Assembly: GCA_963840075.1 (NCBI GenBank)
Contig: CAWIXS010000006.1
Coordinates: forward strand, 10,609-74,608
Source: AWTP1-13 sp963840075
GTDB taxonomy: Bacteria > Pseudomonadota > Alphaproteobacteria > Rhizobiales > Hyphomicrobiaceae
Direction of reading: 5' to 3'
Length of the DNA stretch: 64,000 nucleotides
Below, in pieces: positions 1-8,752 of this stretch (positions within the stretch are counted from its first letter, which is position 1; the number at the start of each line of letters is the position of its first letter). Under the pieces are notes generated by a model that worked only from the letters and a program-made list of their open reading frames with translations, did not search any database and was not told the DNA's origin. A program made the position numbers and the translations under genes.

Positions 1-104
1 TGCCTTGCGAGCCAGCCTCGCGGGTCGGGGCCTGCGGCGGCGAGTTCACCCGGCGCCGCGCCCAGGCCGAAGCGATTGACGGCGATGATGGGTTCGATGC
101 TCAT
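1..104 (-). CDS. DUF1800 family protein, N-terminal fragment (runs off the window)
   Basis: The reverse strand from an ATG at 104 reads open to the window edge and begins MSIEPIIAVNRFGLGAAPGE, followed by a DPRGWL segment. An AVNRFGLGA start followed by PxELAA and DPRGWL is what I recall as the opening of DUF1800 proteins, which are exported and often sit beside a DUF1501 partner. Function is not established. Only about 35 codons are present, so the rest of the protein cannot be judged. It diverges from the sigma-factor operon across about 140 bases that must hold both promoters. Confidence 0.6.
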   Translation of the reverse strand, partial: MSIEPIIAVNRFGLGAAPGELAAAGPDPRGWLAR

Positions 105-243
105 GGGCCATTCAACGGTCCAGGACGGAAATTCCTTCTGTAGGCCTGAAGAAAAAGAAACCGAAGGAAAACGGCTGATCGCACGTTGAATGGAGAATCG
201 ATGAGGCGGGTGACTTGAACCCTGCTCACAATGCCTGGGCTCG

Positions 244-810
244 ATGAAACCGCCGCCAGACGATGCGCTCGACCATGAATTGATGATGGCGGTGAGCAGG
301 CGCGACCACGACGCCTTTGCGCGCCTCGTCGAGCGTCACTACGGCTGGGCGCTCGGCTTCACCGACCGCATGCTGGGCGCGCGCCATGACGCGGAGGACT
401 TGGTGCAGACGGCCTTCCTGCGCGTCTGGCAGGGTGCTGCGCGGTGGGAGCCGAATGCCAAGTTCACCACCTGGCTGTATCGGGTGTTGCACAATTTGTG
501 CATCGACCACCTCCGCGCCCGCCGTGCGACTGCCAGCGAGCCGCTCGAGGGCGAGTTTGTCGAGGCCTTGGCCGACGAGGCACCTGACAACGAAGAGCGT
601 GTCTCTGGCATGCAGCGCGGCGCACGCGTGAGGGCGGCCCTGGACCGGCTCCCCGTCCGGCAACGGGCGGCGCTTGTTCTTTGCTACTACGAGGAGCTGT
701 CACAGGCGGAGGCAGCCGCGTTGCTCGGGGTAAGCGAAGGCGCCTTGGAATCGCTGCTTTCACGCGGGCGCGCCACGCTAAGAAAATGGCTGCGGGACGA
801 TCTGCAATAG
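244..810 (+). CDS. ECF-type RNA polymerase sigma factor (sigma-70 family)
   Basis: The 188-residue product has the two domains of extracytoplasmic-function sigma factors. Region 2 lies at about residues 20-90, with the DAEDLVQTAFLRVW core that binds core polymerase and the -10 element. Region 4 lies at about 125-178, with LPVRQRAALVLCYYEELS and the helix-turn-helix SQAEAAALLGVSEGALESLL that reads the -35 element. No region 3 is present, as expected. The next two genes are a small membrane protein and a periplasmic metal-sensor-like protein, so it probably directs an envelope or metal response and is held by the membrane partner. The gene is intact. Confidence 0.9.
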   Translation: MKPPPDDALDHELMMAVSRRDHDAFARLVERHYGWALGFTDRMLGARHDAEDLVQTAFLRVWQGAARWEPNAKFTTWLYRVLHNLCIDHLRARRATASEPLEGEFVEALADEAPDNEERVSGMQRGARVRAALDRLPVRQRAALVLCYYEELSQAEAAALLGVSEGALESLLSRGRATLRKWLRDDLQ

Positions 811-819
811 GGAAAGCGC

Positions 820-1194
820 ATGGACCTCGATCGATTCAAAGAATGCAGCACCACCTTCGGCGCCGAAAGGCGTCGCTGGCCGCAGCGCGACCACGCGATC
901 TACGACCGGTTCGCCCATACGCCGGTAGGTATGGCGATCCTCGCGGAAGCCGGTTGCACCGACCGTTTCCTCGACGCGCTCGAGACTGCCCCGCCAGACC
1001 CACGCCGCGCGGGTCGGATCGACGCGCTGGCCAGGCCGGCTTGGCGCCGCCTCGGCAAGACGGCGGCAGCCTTAGCGGCGAGCGCGGCAGTCGGCTTTGT
1101 CGTGGGTTACCTGCAGTCGCGGGGCACCACTGACACCGGCGTCGTGGCTCAGCTTTTGCTGGGACCACAAAGCTTGCAGGAGATCGGGCGGTGA
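820..1194 (+). CDS. Small single-pass membrane protein, candidate anti-sigma factor
   Basis: This 124-residue protein starts 9 bases after the sigma gene. Residues 1-70 are charged and presumably cytoplasmic. One hydrophobic segment at about 72-95 (AALAASAAVGFVVGYL) would span the inner membrane, leaving a short periplasmic tail. Size, topology and position between an ECF sigma factor and a periplasmic sensor match the CnrY/NccY-type anti-sigma arrangement, in which the cytoplasmic part binds the sigma factor. That role is inferred from context; I do not recognise a conserved anti-sigma motif. The stop overlaps the next start (GTGA at 1191-1194), implying translational coupling. Confidence 0.6.
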   Translation: MDLDRFKECSTTFGAERRRWPQRDHAIYDRFAHTPVGMAILAEAGCTDRFLDALETAPPDPRRAGRIDALARPAWRRLGKTAAALAASAAVGFVVGYLQSRGTTDTGVVAQLLLGPQSLQEIGR

Positions 1195-1649
1195 TTGCTT
1201 GGCTGCGCACCACCCGCGGGTTGACCATGCTGCTCGTTGCGTCACTGGGTGCAAATCTCTTTTTGGGCGGGATGGTCGCGGGGCGCATCACGGGAGATGC
1301 GGCACAAGGTTCGCAGACCCAGCGCAGCATCCGGGCGATGCTCGCCCCACTGCCTGACGCCAAGCGCAAGCTGGTACGCCGGGAGATCGACGCCGCGATG
1401 CCCCGAGTGCGCGAGCAGCTCGCTGCGCTGCGGAAGGCACGCGCTGCGCTTGCCGAGGAAATGGTCAAGCCCACACCGGACAGTGGTGCACTCGAACGCG
1501 GCTTCGCCGCCGTGCAGCTTCACACGATGGAGATCGGGGGCGAGTTGCAGCAGGCCATCATGCGTGCACTGCCGGCCCTGACGCAGGACGAGCGCCGCGC
1601 CTTGGTGCGGGCACTGCTACAGCGCCGGAGCGCCGGCGGGCTGCTTTAG
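1191..1649 (+). CDS. Periplasmic heavy-metal sensor-like protein (CnrX/Spy-like)
   Basis: The 152-residue protein starts at a GTG overlapping the upstream stop. An N-terminal hydrophobic segment (MLLVASLGANLFLGGMVAG, residues 10-30) anchors or exports it. The remainder is a helical, charged periplasmic domain (about 45-150) with repeated Arg/Glu-rich helices and an LTQDERRALVRALL end, the layout of CnrX/Spy-type heavy-metal-resistance domains. In CnrYXH systems such a protein senses metal and controls release of the sigma factor by the membrane anti-sigma. I see no His/Cys cluster, so metal specificity is open. No efflux pump genes follow. Confidence 0.7.
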   Translation: MIAWLRTTRGLTMLLVASLGANLFLGGMVAGRITGDAAQGSQTQRSIRAMLAPLPDAKRKLVRREIDAAMPRVREQLAALRKARAALAEEMVKPTPDSGALERGFAAVQLHTMEIGGELQQAIMRALPALTQDERRALVRALLQRRSAGGLL

Positions 1650-2047
1650 AGCACGGCGCCGCAACTTCAGCCGGACATGTCACGCTGGGTCGTTGGTGCC
1701 TTGTACGCACGCCCTGGTGCGGTGCATGAGTCTCAAATTGGCACACTTCGACTACGGGCTCCTCGTGGATCGGGAGAAGTGGTCCGAAAGCCGACGTTCA
1801 CCGCGCGACGCGAATGACCCAAAGTGACCGTGCGGAACAGCGCAAGCAGGTGGGCATCGCCGGGAAGCGCCCTATCGTGCCGGCCAGCCCTGAGTAGGCA
1901 CGACATTCCGATCACCTGGGTGGGGTATCCGATGTTCACGCCGTTCCGCAGCGAGGCCGACGCCGCGCGGTTCGCCCGGATACCTGCACCGCGCCGGCCG
2001 GCCGGAGTGATCAAAGTAGGTTGGGTGGGGCGGCGCCACCCATGTGG
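1650..2047. other. Non-coding stretch after the sigma operon
   Basis: About 400 bases without a convincing gene. Short open frames on both strands have no recognisable domain. At 2012-2040 a gtaggttgggt word runs into a GC-rich palindrome (ggtggggcggcgccaccc), resembling half of the palindromic element seen at 36764-36841. Confidence 0.5.
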
Positions 2048-2200
2048 TCAGTGCTGAGCGAAGAACGCCGTTACGGCTTCGGCGAACAGCGCGGGCTGCT
2101 CCGCCGGCACCGTGTGCGATGCTCCCGCAATCGTGTGGCGGCGCGCCTGGGGCAGGCACCTCTCGAGCTCGGCGACGATTCGCTTGAAGAACGCTCTCCC
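2048..2200 (-). pseudogene. Alpha/beta-hydrolase, C-terminal remnant
   Basis: The reverse frame ending at the stop at 2048 encodes AFFKRIVAELERCLPQ and IAGASHTVPAEQPALFAE, the C-terminal end of an alpha/beta-hydrolase. The GASH histidine is the expected third catalytic residue. Upstream of about 2200 the reading becomes unrelated and meets the 5' end of the tyrosine recombinase on the opposite strand. The rest of the hydrolase, including the nucleophile elbow, is absent. It looks like a host gene cut by insertion or recombination of the mobile element next door. Confidence 0.6.
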
Positions 2201-2280
2201 GCCAGCGTGGCGCCAGCCGGCACACGCAAGACTCCTATGCCCTGAGCTTCCAGCTGCTGTTCGTCTTCGCTGCCGGGAGA

Positions 2281-3138
2281 TTGAAGATCTCACCATCGGC
2301 GCTGACGCTGGAGCAGATTGATGCTCGCCTGGTCACCGCCTTCCTCGAGCACCTGGAGGATGTGCGCAAGAACGCGGCCGTGACACGCAACGTCCGGCTG
2401 GCGGCGATCAAGTCGTTCTTCCGCTTCCTCGAATACCGGCAACCGGCAGCCCTGGAGCAGATCCGCCGGGTCCTGGCGATCCCGTTCAAGAAGACGGATG
2501 CGCGCCTGGTTCCTTATCTGCTGCGCGAGGAGTTGCAAGCCGTGCTCGACGCTCCTGATCCCACGACATGGGAGGGCATCCGCGACCGGGCCATGATGCA
2601 TCTGGCCGTCTGTGCGGGGTTGCGCGTATCCGAGCTGACCGGCCTGAAGATCAAGGACATCGACCTGCCGTCGATGAGCATACGCGTTCTCGGCAAGGGG
2701 CGGCGGGAACGGACGCTGCCTCTGTGGAAGACCACGGCCACAGCACTGCGCGCATGGCTTGCCGTTCGCGGCCAGCCCGCCGTGCCCGAGGTGTTCGTCA
2801 ACGCCCGGGGAGAGCCGCTGAGCCGATGGGGCTTTGCCTATCTGCTCAAGCAGCACGTCGCGACCGCGGCTCGCCAGCAGCCCGGTCTCGCCAAGAAGCG
2901 CGTCTCTCCCCACGTGATCAGACACACCTGCGCGATGATCGTTCTGCAGGCGACGCAGGACATCCGGAAAGTCTCGCTATGGCTGGGCCATGCCACGCTG
3001 ACGACGACCGAAGTCTACACGCGCGGCGACCCGACCGAGAAGCTCGATGCGATGGAGTCGATCGTTCCGCCGCATCTGCGGCGCGGCGCCTTCCAACCGT
3101 CCGACAAGCTGATCGCGCTCCTCAAGCGTGCCTCGTAA
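2281..3138 (+). CDS. Tyrosine recombinase/integrase of an IS91-associated type, 5'-truncated
   Basis: The product has the tyrosine-recombinase catalytic set: Arg in AGLRVSELTG, Lys in VLGKGRRERTLP, the HxxR box in SPHVIRHTCA, the His in LGHATLTTTEVYT and the nucleophile Tyr in TEVY. The N-terminal SAM-like core-binding domain is only partly present. In-frame homology continues upstream of the TTG at 2281 to about 2221 (HTQDSYALSFQLLFVFAAG), but no start codon lies there, so the true N-terminus has been lost at the junction with the hydrolase remnant. These recombinases commonly accompany IS91-family transposases, and an IS91 fragment lies just downstream on the other strand. Probably inactive or poorly expressed. 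Confidence 0.75.
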   Translation: MKISPSALTLEQIDARLVTAFLEHLEDVRKNAAVTRNVRLAAIKSFFRFLEYRQPAALEQIRRVLAIPFKKTDARLVPYLLREELQAVLDAPDPTTWEGIRDRAMMHLAVCAGLRVSELTGLKIKDIDLPSMSIRVLGKGRRERTLPLWKTTATALRAWLAVRGQPAVPEVFVNARGEPLSRWGFAYLLKQHVATAARQQPGLAKKRVSPHVIRHTCAMIVLQATQDIRKVSLWLGHATLTTTEVYTRGDPTEKLDAMESIVPPHLRRGAFQPSDKLIALLKRAS

Positions 3139-3221
3139 TGGTGAGCCGAGTTGGCGGTGGCTGTCGCAAGAGCGCGATCAAGTCGTCGCCAGCTCCCCAT
3201 TACTGGATTTGCCCATAAGGC

Positions 3222-3452
3222 AGGAGTTGTAGGCGATGGCCGTGTAGCCGCAGGCGGCGTTCTCACAGCATGCGATATGCCCGCGTCATGGCGGAGCCAT
3301 GCTTCGCATGGACGCGCCGCCGTGCGGCAGCGCTCGATGGCGCTCATGACCTTCAGCTGGTCGAGGCTGACGTGGCCGCGATTGGCGTCACGCCAAGCCG
3401 GACCGTGCTCGCGGAAGATGTCCGCGACCTCCAGCATGGCCGAGACATGGAC
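3222..3452 (-). pseudogene. IS91-family transposase, N-terminal remnant
   Basis: The reverse strand reads LEVADIFREHGPAWRDANRG and VSLDQLKVMSAIERCRTAA, the start of IS91/IS801-type Y2 transposases. After a frameshift it reads CGYTAIAYNSC, the first part of the zinc-finger region. An extra segment near 3285-3320 with a small palindrome breaks the frame between the two parts, and everything after YNSC is missing. It lies tail-to-tail with the tyrosine recombinase, so both are relics of the same or nested elements. Confidence 0.65.
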
Positions 3453-4032
3453 GCCGGCCACTACGCGTGCGCGGCGCCCTTGCGCATGGACCGCTTCTGC
3501 TCGGAAGCCTTCGTCGCTCCTGATTCGCCGGCACAACCGTGCCCGCTGTCAGGCAGAGATTCCACTCAGCGCACCGTCTGAAATTGTGGAGCCACTTCTG
3601 ACGTCAATCAATCTCCAAAATGCGCCCGTTGAGCCGCGATGTTCACCCGATACCCTTGCGCAGGAACCGCGACAACAGCTCGCGGATCTCACGATCGTCG
3701 TCGGCCACAGAGCCATTGCGCGCTTCGCCAATCTGCTGGCGCCGCTCGACAGGGCGGATTGGGCTCGGAGGATCGTCGAAGATTGGCAGGAAAGTGCCCC
3801 CCGCGCTTTGGGATCGGCTCGGTGCATGGGCAGGACTCGAGGCGCCAAGCCCGCGAGTTCTGCCTCTCAACATAGCGGCGTATCTGTCGCGATGTGGTTC
3901 CTCGAGTTCTTGGCGCTGAGGTCGAAGATGTAATACTTCATGATCCGGGCGGTACGATCACGATCGGTTTGGGTCGGACCTCGTTCGTGAGTGGCTCATA
4001 TTCAGGGGAGTGTTTGAGCGGATCCGGCACGC
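3453..4032. other. Degenerate intergenic region
   Basis: About 580 bases between the IS91 remnant and the ABC exporter genes. Several overlapping short frames exist but none shows a recognisable domain, a good ribosome-binding site or consistent codon use. I read it as decayed mobile-element or host sequence. Confidence 0.5.
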
Positions 4033-4755
4033 CTATGCAGCCGTCGGCATGCGCCGCTCATCCTCGAGCCGGCCATCACGCAACATGAACATGCGATCGA
4101 AACGATCGAAGATCTTTTCGTCATGCGTGACCGCGATGACGGCGGCATCCTGGTCCAAAGCAAGCTTGCGCACCAGGTCCATGACGATCTGCGCGCGCTT
4201 CGAATCCAACGCCGCCGTGGGCTCGTCGGCGAGGATGATGCGCGGGCGATTGGCGAGCGCGCGGGCTATGGCGACGCGCTGGGCTTCGCCACCCGAGAGC
4301 TTTGCCGGGAAGGCGTTCTTGCGGTTTCCCACCTCGAGATATTCAAGCAGCTCAACCGCACGGTTGCGGGCATCGGAGTGGTCATAGCCCGCCAATTGCA
4401 GCACGATGGCGACGTTGTCGATTGCATTGAGAAAGGGAAGCAGGTTGTGAAACTGGAAGATGAAGCCGATCTTGTCCAGCCGCAGGCGTCGCAGGTCGTG
4501 GCGTAACCACCTCTGGTCGTAGACGACCTCGCCCTCCAGGCTCATGGTGCCTTCCGAGGGATCCAAAATGCAGGCTATCACGTTGAGGAGTGTCGTCTTG
4601 CCCGAGCCCGACGGGCCGCGTAGGGCCACGACCTCACCTGGTGCGACGTCGAGAGAAATGTCTCGCAGCGCGTCGATGCGCGTCTCACCCGCTCCAAAAT
4701 GCTTCGAGATGCCTCGCAGGCTGACACGTGGCTCTGGACGCGGGGGTAGGTCCAT
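4033..4755 (-). CDS. ABC transporter ATP-binding protein (DevA/LolD/MacB type)
   Basis: The 240-residue ATPase has Walker A GPSGSGKTTLLN (near residue 43), the Q-loop in IGFIFQFHNLLPFLN, the signature LSGGEAQRVAIARAL, Walker B RIILADEPTAALD and the switch histidine in AVTHD. The start MDLPP at 4755 is chosen because the open frame extends much further only as a shadow of the permease gene. It lies 2 bases downstream of the permease stop and is the last gene of a membrane-fusion protein / permease / ATPase operon. The sequence style is that of exporters that extrude lipids or glycolipids (DevBCA, MacB) rather than importers; the substrate is unknown. Confidence 0.88.
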   Translation of the reverse strand: MDLPPRPEPRVSLRGISKHFGAGETRIDALRDISLDVAPGEVVALRGPSGSGKTTLLNVIACILDPSEGTMSLEGEVVYDQRWLRHDLRRLRLDKIGFIFQFHNLLPFLNAIDNVAIVLQLAGYDHSDARNRAVELLEYLEVGNRKNAFPAKLSGGEAQRVAIARALANRPRIILADEPTAALDSKRAQIVMDLVRKLALDQDAAVIAVTHDEKIFDRFDRMFMLRDGRLEDERRMPTAA

Positions 4756-4757
4756 GC

Positions 4758-5891
4758 TCACCCTCCCAAAGCGGTTGCTGGGTCCGCCTTGAGCGCCGCT
4801 CGCACGCCAAGTCCGCTCGCTAGAAGGCATACGATGAAGACCACCCCTCCGAGCGCCAGCACATTGTCGGGCTCCAGCACTACGCGCCGCGGGAAGAAGC
4901 CCTTGATATTGGCGATGAGCAGCGCCCCGAACATGAAGCCGGTCAAGCCCAGCGCCAGCGCCTGCTGTACGATCATGGCGACAATCGTCCGGTCCGGCGC
5001 ACCGATCAGCTTCAACATGGCGATCTGTCGCAGCTTCTCCATTGTCATGGTGTAGATGATGAGCGCGATGATCACCGCGGACACCAGCAGCAGAATGCTG
5101 GTGAACATGCCGATCTGCCGGCGTGCACGATCCACCAGAGACTGGGTCAGGATGCTTTCCTGCTCGGCTTGCGTCATCGCGGAGAGGTGTTTCCAACGTC
5201 GCGCCGCTGCTGCAACGGTCTCCGCATCGGCGTTCGGGGCAATCCGCGCCACCACCGCATTGACCGTGTCCTTGCTCGCGCCTGAGGTTCCCCGCGCCGT
5301 CTGCACGCGGGCTGCAGGCGGCGCAAGGTCGAACTGAAGCCTCTGGGCATCGAGCAGAGTAATGAAGATGACCGGGTCGCCGCTTGAGGCAACTTGGTTC
5401 TCGGTGAGGCCGACGACGCTGAAGGTGGTTCGGCCGAGCTTGATGCGATCTCCAAGGGAAAGGCCCGTGCCGCGATCGGCGATCATTTCAAAATGGCTTT
5501 GCGCGATCGCCCTGCCCTCGCTTATGCGCTCGGGTCCACCGGGGCGTGTCGGCTCGAAGCCGATGACGTATAGCCTGATTTTCCTGCCCAGGTGCTCTGC
5601 CTCGACCGATTGGTAGGTGACCGAGCCTGCCTCCGTGACACCGGCAAGTCGGGCGATCCCTTCGCGGCTGTCGCCGGGAATGCGCGAAGCTTCGGCGAAG
5701 GGCCCGCGTGAGCCGGCTTCAACGACCCAAAGGTCGACGCGGTGATTGCGTGCCACTGCAAGGGCGTCCACAACGATGCCGCGATAGATGCCGATCATTG
5801 CCAGCACGACGCTCAGGAGCAGACTCAGCCCGACGCAGGTCAGCAGGAACCGGAACAGATTGTGACGGACGTCCCGGTAGGCCAAGTTCAT
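4758..5891 (-). CDS. ABC exporter permease, FtsX/DevC-like
   Basis: The 377-residue permease has one N-terminal membrane span (about residues 12-35, FLLTCVGLSLLLSVVLAMIG), a large periplasmic domain (about 40-245), and three C-terminal spans. The first two are near 265-290 (TSILLLVSAVIIALIIYTMT) and 310-335, and the last is near the end. This is the MacB/FtsX/DevC topology. The start at 5891 overlaps the stop of the upstream membrane-fusion gene (ATGA). It would form a homodimer powered by the downstream ATPase and receive the periplasmic adaptor encoded upstream. Confidence 0.87.
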   Translation of the reverse strand: MNLAYRDVRHNLFRFLLTCVGLSLLLSVVLAMIGIYRGIVVDALAVARNHRVDLWVVEAGSRGPFAEASRIPGDSREGIARLAGVTEAGSVTYQSVEAEHLGRKIRLYVIGFEPTRPGGPERISEGRAIAQSHFEMIADRGTGLSLGDRIKLGRTTFSVVGLTENQVASSGDPVIFITLLDAQRLQFDLAPPAARVQTARGTSGASKDTVNAVVARIAPNADAETVAAAARRWKHLSAMTQAEQESILTQSLVDRARRQIGMFTSILLLVSAVIIALIIYTMTMEKLRQIAMLKLIGAPDRTIVAMIVQQALALGLTGFMFGALLIANIKGFFPRRVVLEPDNVLALGGVVFIVCLLASGLGVRAALKADPATALGG

Positions 5892-7147
5892 CGCTTGGCC
5901 TCCGCCACGGTCCGCGCGGATCGGCCTTCCTGCAATGCCGAGGTGATTTCGCTGACGACGAGCGCGCCATCGGGGAGGCCAGCAACGATCTGCAGCCGCG
6001 AATCCTCTGTACGATGGCCGAACGAGACGGCCCGGCGCGCCAAGCGCCCGTCCTCGACGGTCCACACCGTCCCTTTGCTGCCGTCGAAGCCCGTGACAGC
6101 AGCTTCGGGCACAAGCGTTGCCTTCTCGAGTATGGCGACTTGGATCAGCACCTCGGCCTGCTCCCCCAAGTGGAAGCGGACGGGGCACACGTCACACTTG
6201 ACGTGGACACGCCGCTCCTCGGTGACGCGGTCGCTCTCGATGCCTATTCGCACGACCTTGGCCGAAAAGACCTGTTGAGGAAGGGACCGCAACCGTACTT
6301 CGGCGGGCTGCCCCTCCTTGATCGCCCCAGCGCGTGACTCATCTACATATGCCAACGCCCATACCGAGTCAGACGCAACCAACGTGAAGATCGGATCGCC
6401 CGCCTTGATGACCGTTCCAAGCTCTTTGTGGCGCTCGATCACAAGGGCGTCGAACGGTGCGACCAGTGTGTGCTGATCGAGAATGGCCTTCTCGTATTTA
6501 TGCTGCGCTCGCGCATCGGAAAGCTGCGCCTTTGCAACCTCGATGTCGCTTTCAGCCACCAGCACATCGGCCTTGGCAACGTCCTCATCGCGCTGCGCCT
6601 CCTCGGCCAGCTGCAGCGAGGTCACGCGACTTTCGACCAGTTGCTGCTTGCGCCGGTTCGCTGTAAGCCTTTGAGCGAGGATGGCACGAGTCTTGGTAAG
6701 GTTGACTTCTGCTTTCTTGATGGTCGCCTCGGCACTGAGAACGGCGGCCTTGGCCCTGGCCTCCTTTGCATCCTGCTGCGTGGCGTGCAGACGCGCAAGG
6801 ACGGTGCCTTCTTTGACGATATCGCCGTGATCAGCATTGAGCTCAGTGACAGCTGCGCCGACCTCGAAACCAACCTTGGAGAGAACACGGGCTTCGACGG
6901 TACCGAGGCCGAAGACGCGGACTGGCACGTTCGCAGATACCCCTGCGACTCGCACGGTGACGGGCCGGTATGAAAGAAAGGCGTAGCCCGCGCCAATAGC
7001 GGCGATCGACAACAGCGCGACGGAAAGCAGGCCTGAGCGCTTGCCCAACTGCGTGACCCGGGCCTTCATTGCGCTCAGCCAATTCCGTGGCGCAGGTGTC
7101 TCCACGTCCGCTCGTGCGGTAGTCCGTTCCAGCATGTCGCTTCTCAA
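5888..7147 (-). CDS. HlyD-family periplasmic adaptor of the ABC exporter
   Basis: The 419-residue membrane-fusion protein has an N-terminal anchor (about residues 39-60, SGLLSVALLSIAAIGAGYAF) and a first lipoyl half (GFEVGAAVTELNADHGDIVK). A long alpha-helical hairpin (about 130-235, rich in Ala, Glu, Lys and Gln) is followed by the second lipoyl half (HTLVAPFDALVIERHKELGT), beta-barrel and membrane-proximal domains. It is the first gene of the exporter operon and overlaps the permease by 4 bases. No TolC-like outer-membrane gene is in view, so a shared one would be needed. Confidence 0.87.
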   Translation of the reverse strand: MRSDMLERTTARADVETPAPRNWLSAMKARVTQLGKRSGLLSVALLSIAAIGAGYAFLSYRPVTVRVAGVSANVPVRVFGLGTVEARVLSKVGFEVGAAVTELNADHGDIVKEGTVLARLHATQQDAKEARAKAAVLSAEATIKKAEVNLTKTRAILAQRLTANRRKQQLVESRVTSLQLAEEAQRDEDVAKADVLVAESDIEVAKAQLSDARAQHKYEKAILDQHTLVAPFDALVIERHKELGTVIKAGDPIFTLVASDSVWALAYVDESRAGAIKEGQPAEVRLRSLPQQVFSAKVVRIGIESDRVTEERRVHVKCDVCPVRFHLGEQAEVLIQVAILEKATLVPEAAVTGFDGSKGTVWTVEDGRLARRAVSFGHRTEDSRLQIVAGLPDGALVVSEITSALQEGRSARTVAEAKR

Positions 7148-7642
7148 TTGCTCTGGGGGAACATCACCTGGCCATCCTCGTCCGCAACGACCTCTGGCCT
7201 TGCAAAAGAAAGGGAGGCCATGTCGCCGTGAGCGCTTTGACCCATATTAGCAGAGCGTGGCGCTGGATGGTGTCCTAGTGTGAGGTGGCGCCGCGCTTTT
7301 TTTCGAGCCGCACATCATGTAGAACGCGATCCGGGGTCGGGGCGAACCCGAGGTCGCTAATCGTGGGTTGGCTGAAGAGGCGATGCGCGGACGCTGCGTT
7401 ACGGAGAGCAAGCTAGAAACCTCGCAAAGAGACCGACCGGGCGGGAAGTCCGGGGGTCGCTGCCACAGAAGCGAATGCGCTAGCCGCAAGCCAGACTCGG
7501 AAAATGCCTATGAGCTATGCGGCCAAAGCAAAAGGGGTTGTTTCTATCCAGGTCAGGGATCCCATGAGACGAGACGGGTTATCGAAGCAATCATCGCTTC
7601 GTTAGATAGCGATCAGGAGGCGCGACCTTGTGAGAAAAATGG
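7148..7642. other. Divergent intergenic region between exporter operon and GH130 gene
   Basis: About 495 bases that must hold promoters in both directions. I recognise no gene: a 92-codon plus frame (7368-7646) has no domain. An AGGAGG at 7615-7620 lies 9 bases before a GTG at 7630 that opens a six-codon frame closing at 7650 and overlapping the GH130 start at 7643, so the strong Shine-Dalgarno may serve a tiny coupled leader. Confidence 0.4.
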
Positions 7643-8752
7643 ATGAATGACTTTCAATTACAGCGCCTTGGGCTGGTGATGGAACCGGAGCCGGGCAATC
7701 CGCTGGAGGCCGAAGGCGTCCTGAATCCAGCCACCGCGCGTGGCCCTGATGGTCAGCTTTACCTCTTCCCGCGGCTCGTCGCGCGGGGCAACTACTCCCG
7801 CATCGGCATAGCGCGAGTCCAGTTTAATGAGGCCGGTGACCCGGACGGAGTTGAGCGGCTCGGCATCGCGCTGGAGCCCGAAGCGGAATACGAGCGGCGG
7901 CAGGACGGTAGCGGGGGCTGCGAGGATCCGCGCATTGCGTTCGTCGAACCACTTCGACGCTACGTGATGACTTACACCGCGCTTTCGCCGAACGGCCCAC
8001 GCATCGCCCTGGCGATATCCGAAGACCTGTTTCGCTGGCATCGCTTGGGGTTGGCTACCTTCCGGCCGTACCAGGGCATTGAGTTCGAAGGCGTGGACAA
8101 CAAGGACGCCAGCGTCTTCCCTGTCGCCATTGCAGATCCATCAGGACAGCCGTCATTGGCCATCCTCCAGCGGCCGCTTTTTCCCGGAACCCGTCCGGAG
8201 GAAACGGCGTGCTGCCCCGCGTCCCGCTTGGTGGATCTCCATCGCGAAAGCATCTGGATTTCCTATTGCTCAACGGCCATGGCGGACTGTGAGCCGTTTC
8301 GCCTCTGCCATTTCGGTTCGCATCACCGCCTGGCCACCCCCGTGGCACCCTGGGAACGGCTCAAAATCGGCGGCGGTACTCCACCCATCCTGACCCGGCA
8401 CGGTTGGCTGACGATCTACCACGGCGTCAGCGACCTTTCGGCATTTCCTGGGTCGGCACGCGAGCTGTGCTACTCGGCAGGGGTGCTGGTGCTTTCGGAG
8501 GACCTTCCTCAAGTTATCCGCTATCGCTCGCGGGAGCCGGTGCTGACACCGAAGTTGCCGCAGGAACGCCGCGGCATCGTCGCCAACGTCGTGTTCCCGA
8601 CGGCCATCGATCGGCGCGACGATCTCGGCTCACCGGATCGGTTCGACGTTTACTATGGGATGGCCGACAAACGGATCGGCGTGGCGAGACTCGATGTACC
8701 GGAACGCCTGCCGCCAGGGGGACTCGCCGACCCGCCACTGGCGAAGGTCTAA
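7643..8752 (+). CDS. Glycoside hydrolase family 130 protein (beta-1,4-mannoside phosphorylase-like)
   Basis: The 369-residue protein has a five-bladed beta-propeller family layout with GH130 landmarks: LNPATARGPDGQLYLFPRLV near the N-terminus, the GCEDPRI motif (about residue 90) that positions substrate and phosphate, KDASVFP (about 152), and KIGGGTPPILTRHGWLTIYH (about 240-260) with IYHGV. Family members phosphorolyse beta-mannosides to mannose-1-phosphate or hydrolyse related glycans. No signal peptide is seen, so it acts in the cytosol. The closest upstream Shine-Dalgarno is 22 bases from the ATG. A pfkB sugar kinase lies convergent downstream, which fits carbohydrate recycling, but a link is inference. 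Confidence 0.85.
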   Translation: MNDFQLQRLGLVMEPEPGNPLEAEGVLNPATARGPDGQLYLFPRLVARGNYSRIGIARVQFNEAGDPDGVERLGIALEPEAEYERRQDGSGGCEDPRIAFVEPLRRYVMTYTALSPNGPRIALAISEDLFRWHRLGLATFRPYQGIEFEGVDNKDASVFPVAIADPSGQPSLAILQRPLFPGTRPEETACCPASRLVDLHRESIWISYCSTAMADCEPFRLCHFGSHHRLATPVAPWERLKIGGGTPPILTRHGWLTIYHGVSDLSAFPGSARELCYSAGVLVLSEDLPQVIRYRSREPVLTPKLPQERRGIVANVVFPTAIDRRDDLGSPDRFDVYYGMADKRIGVARLDVPERLPPGGLADPPLAKV

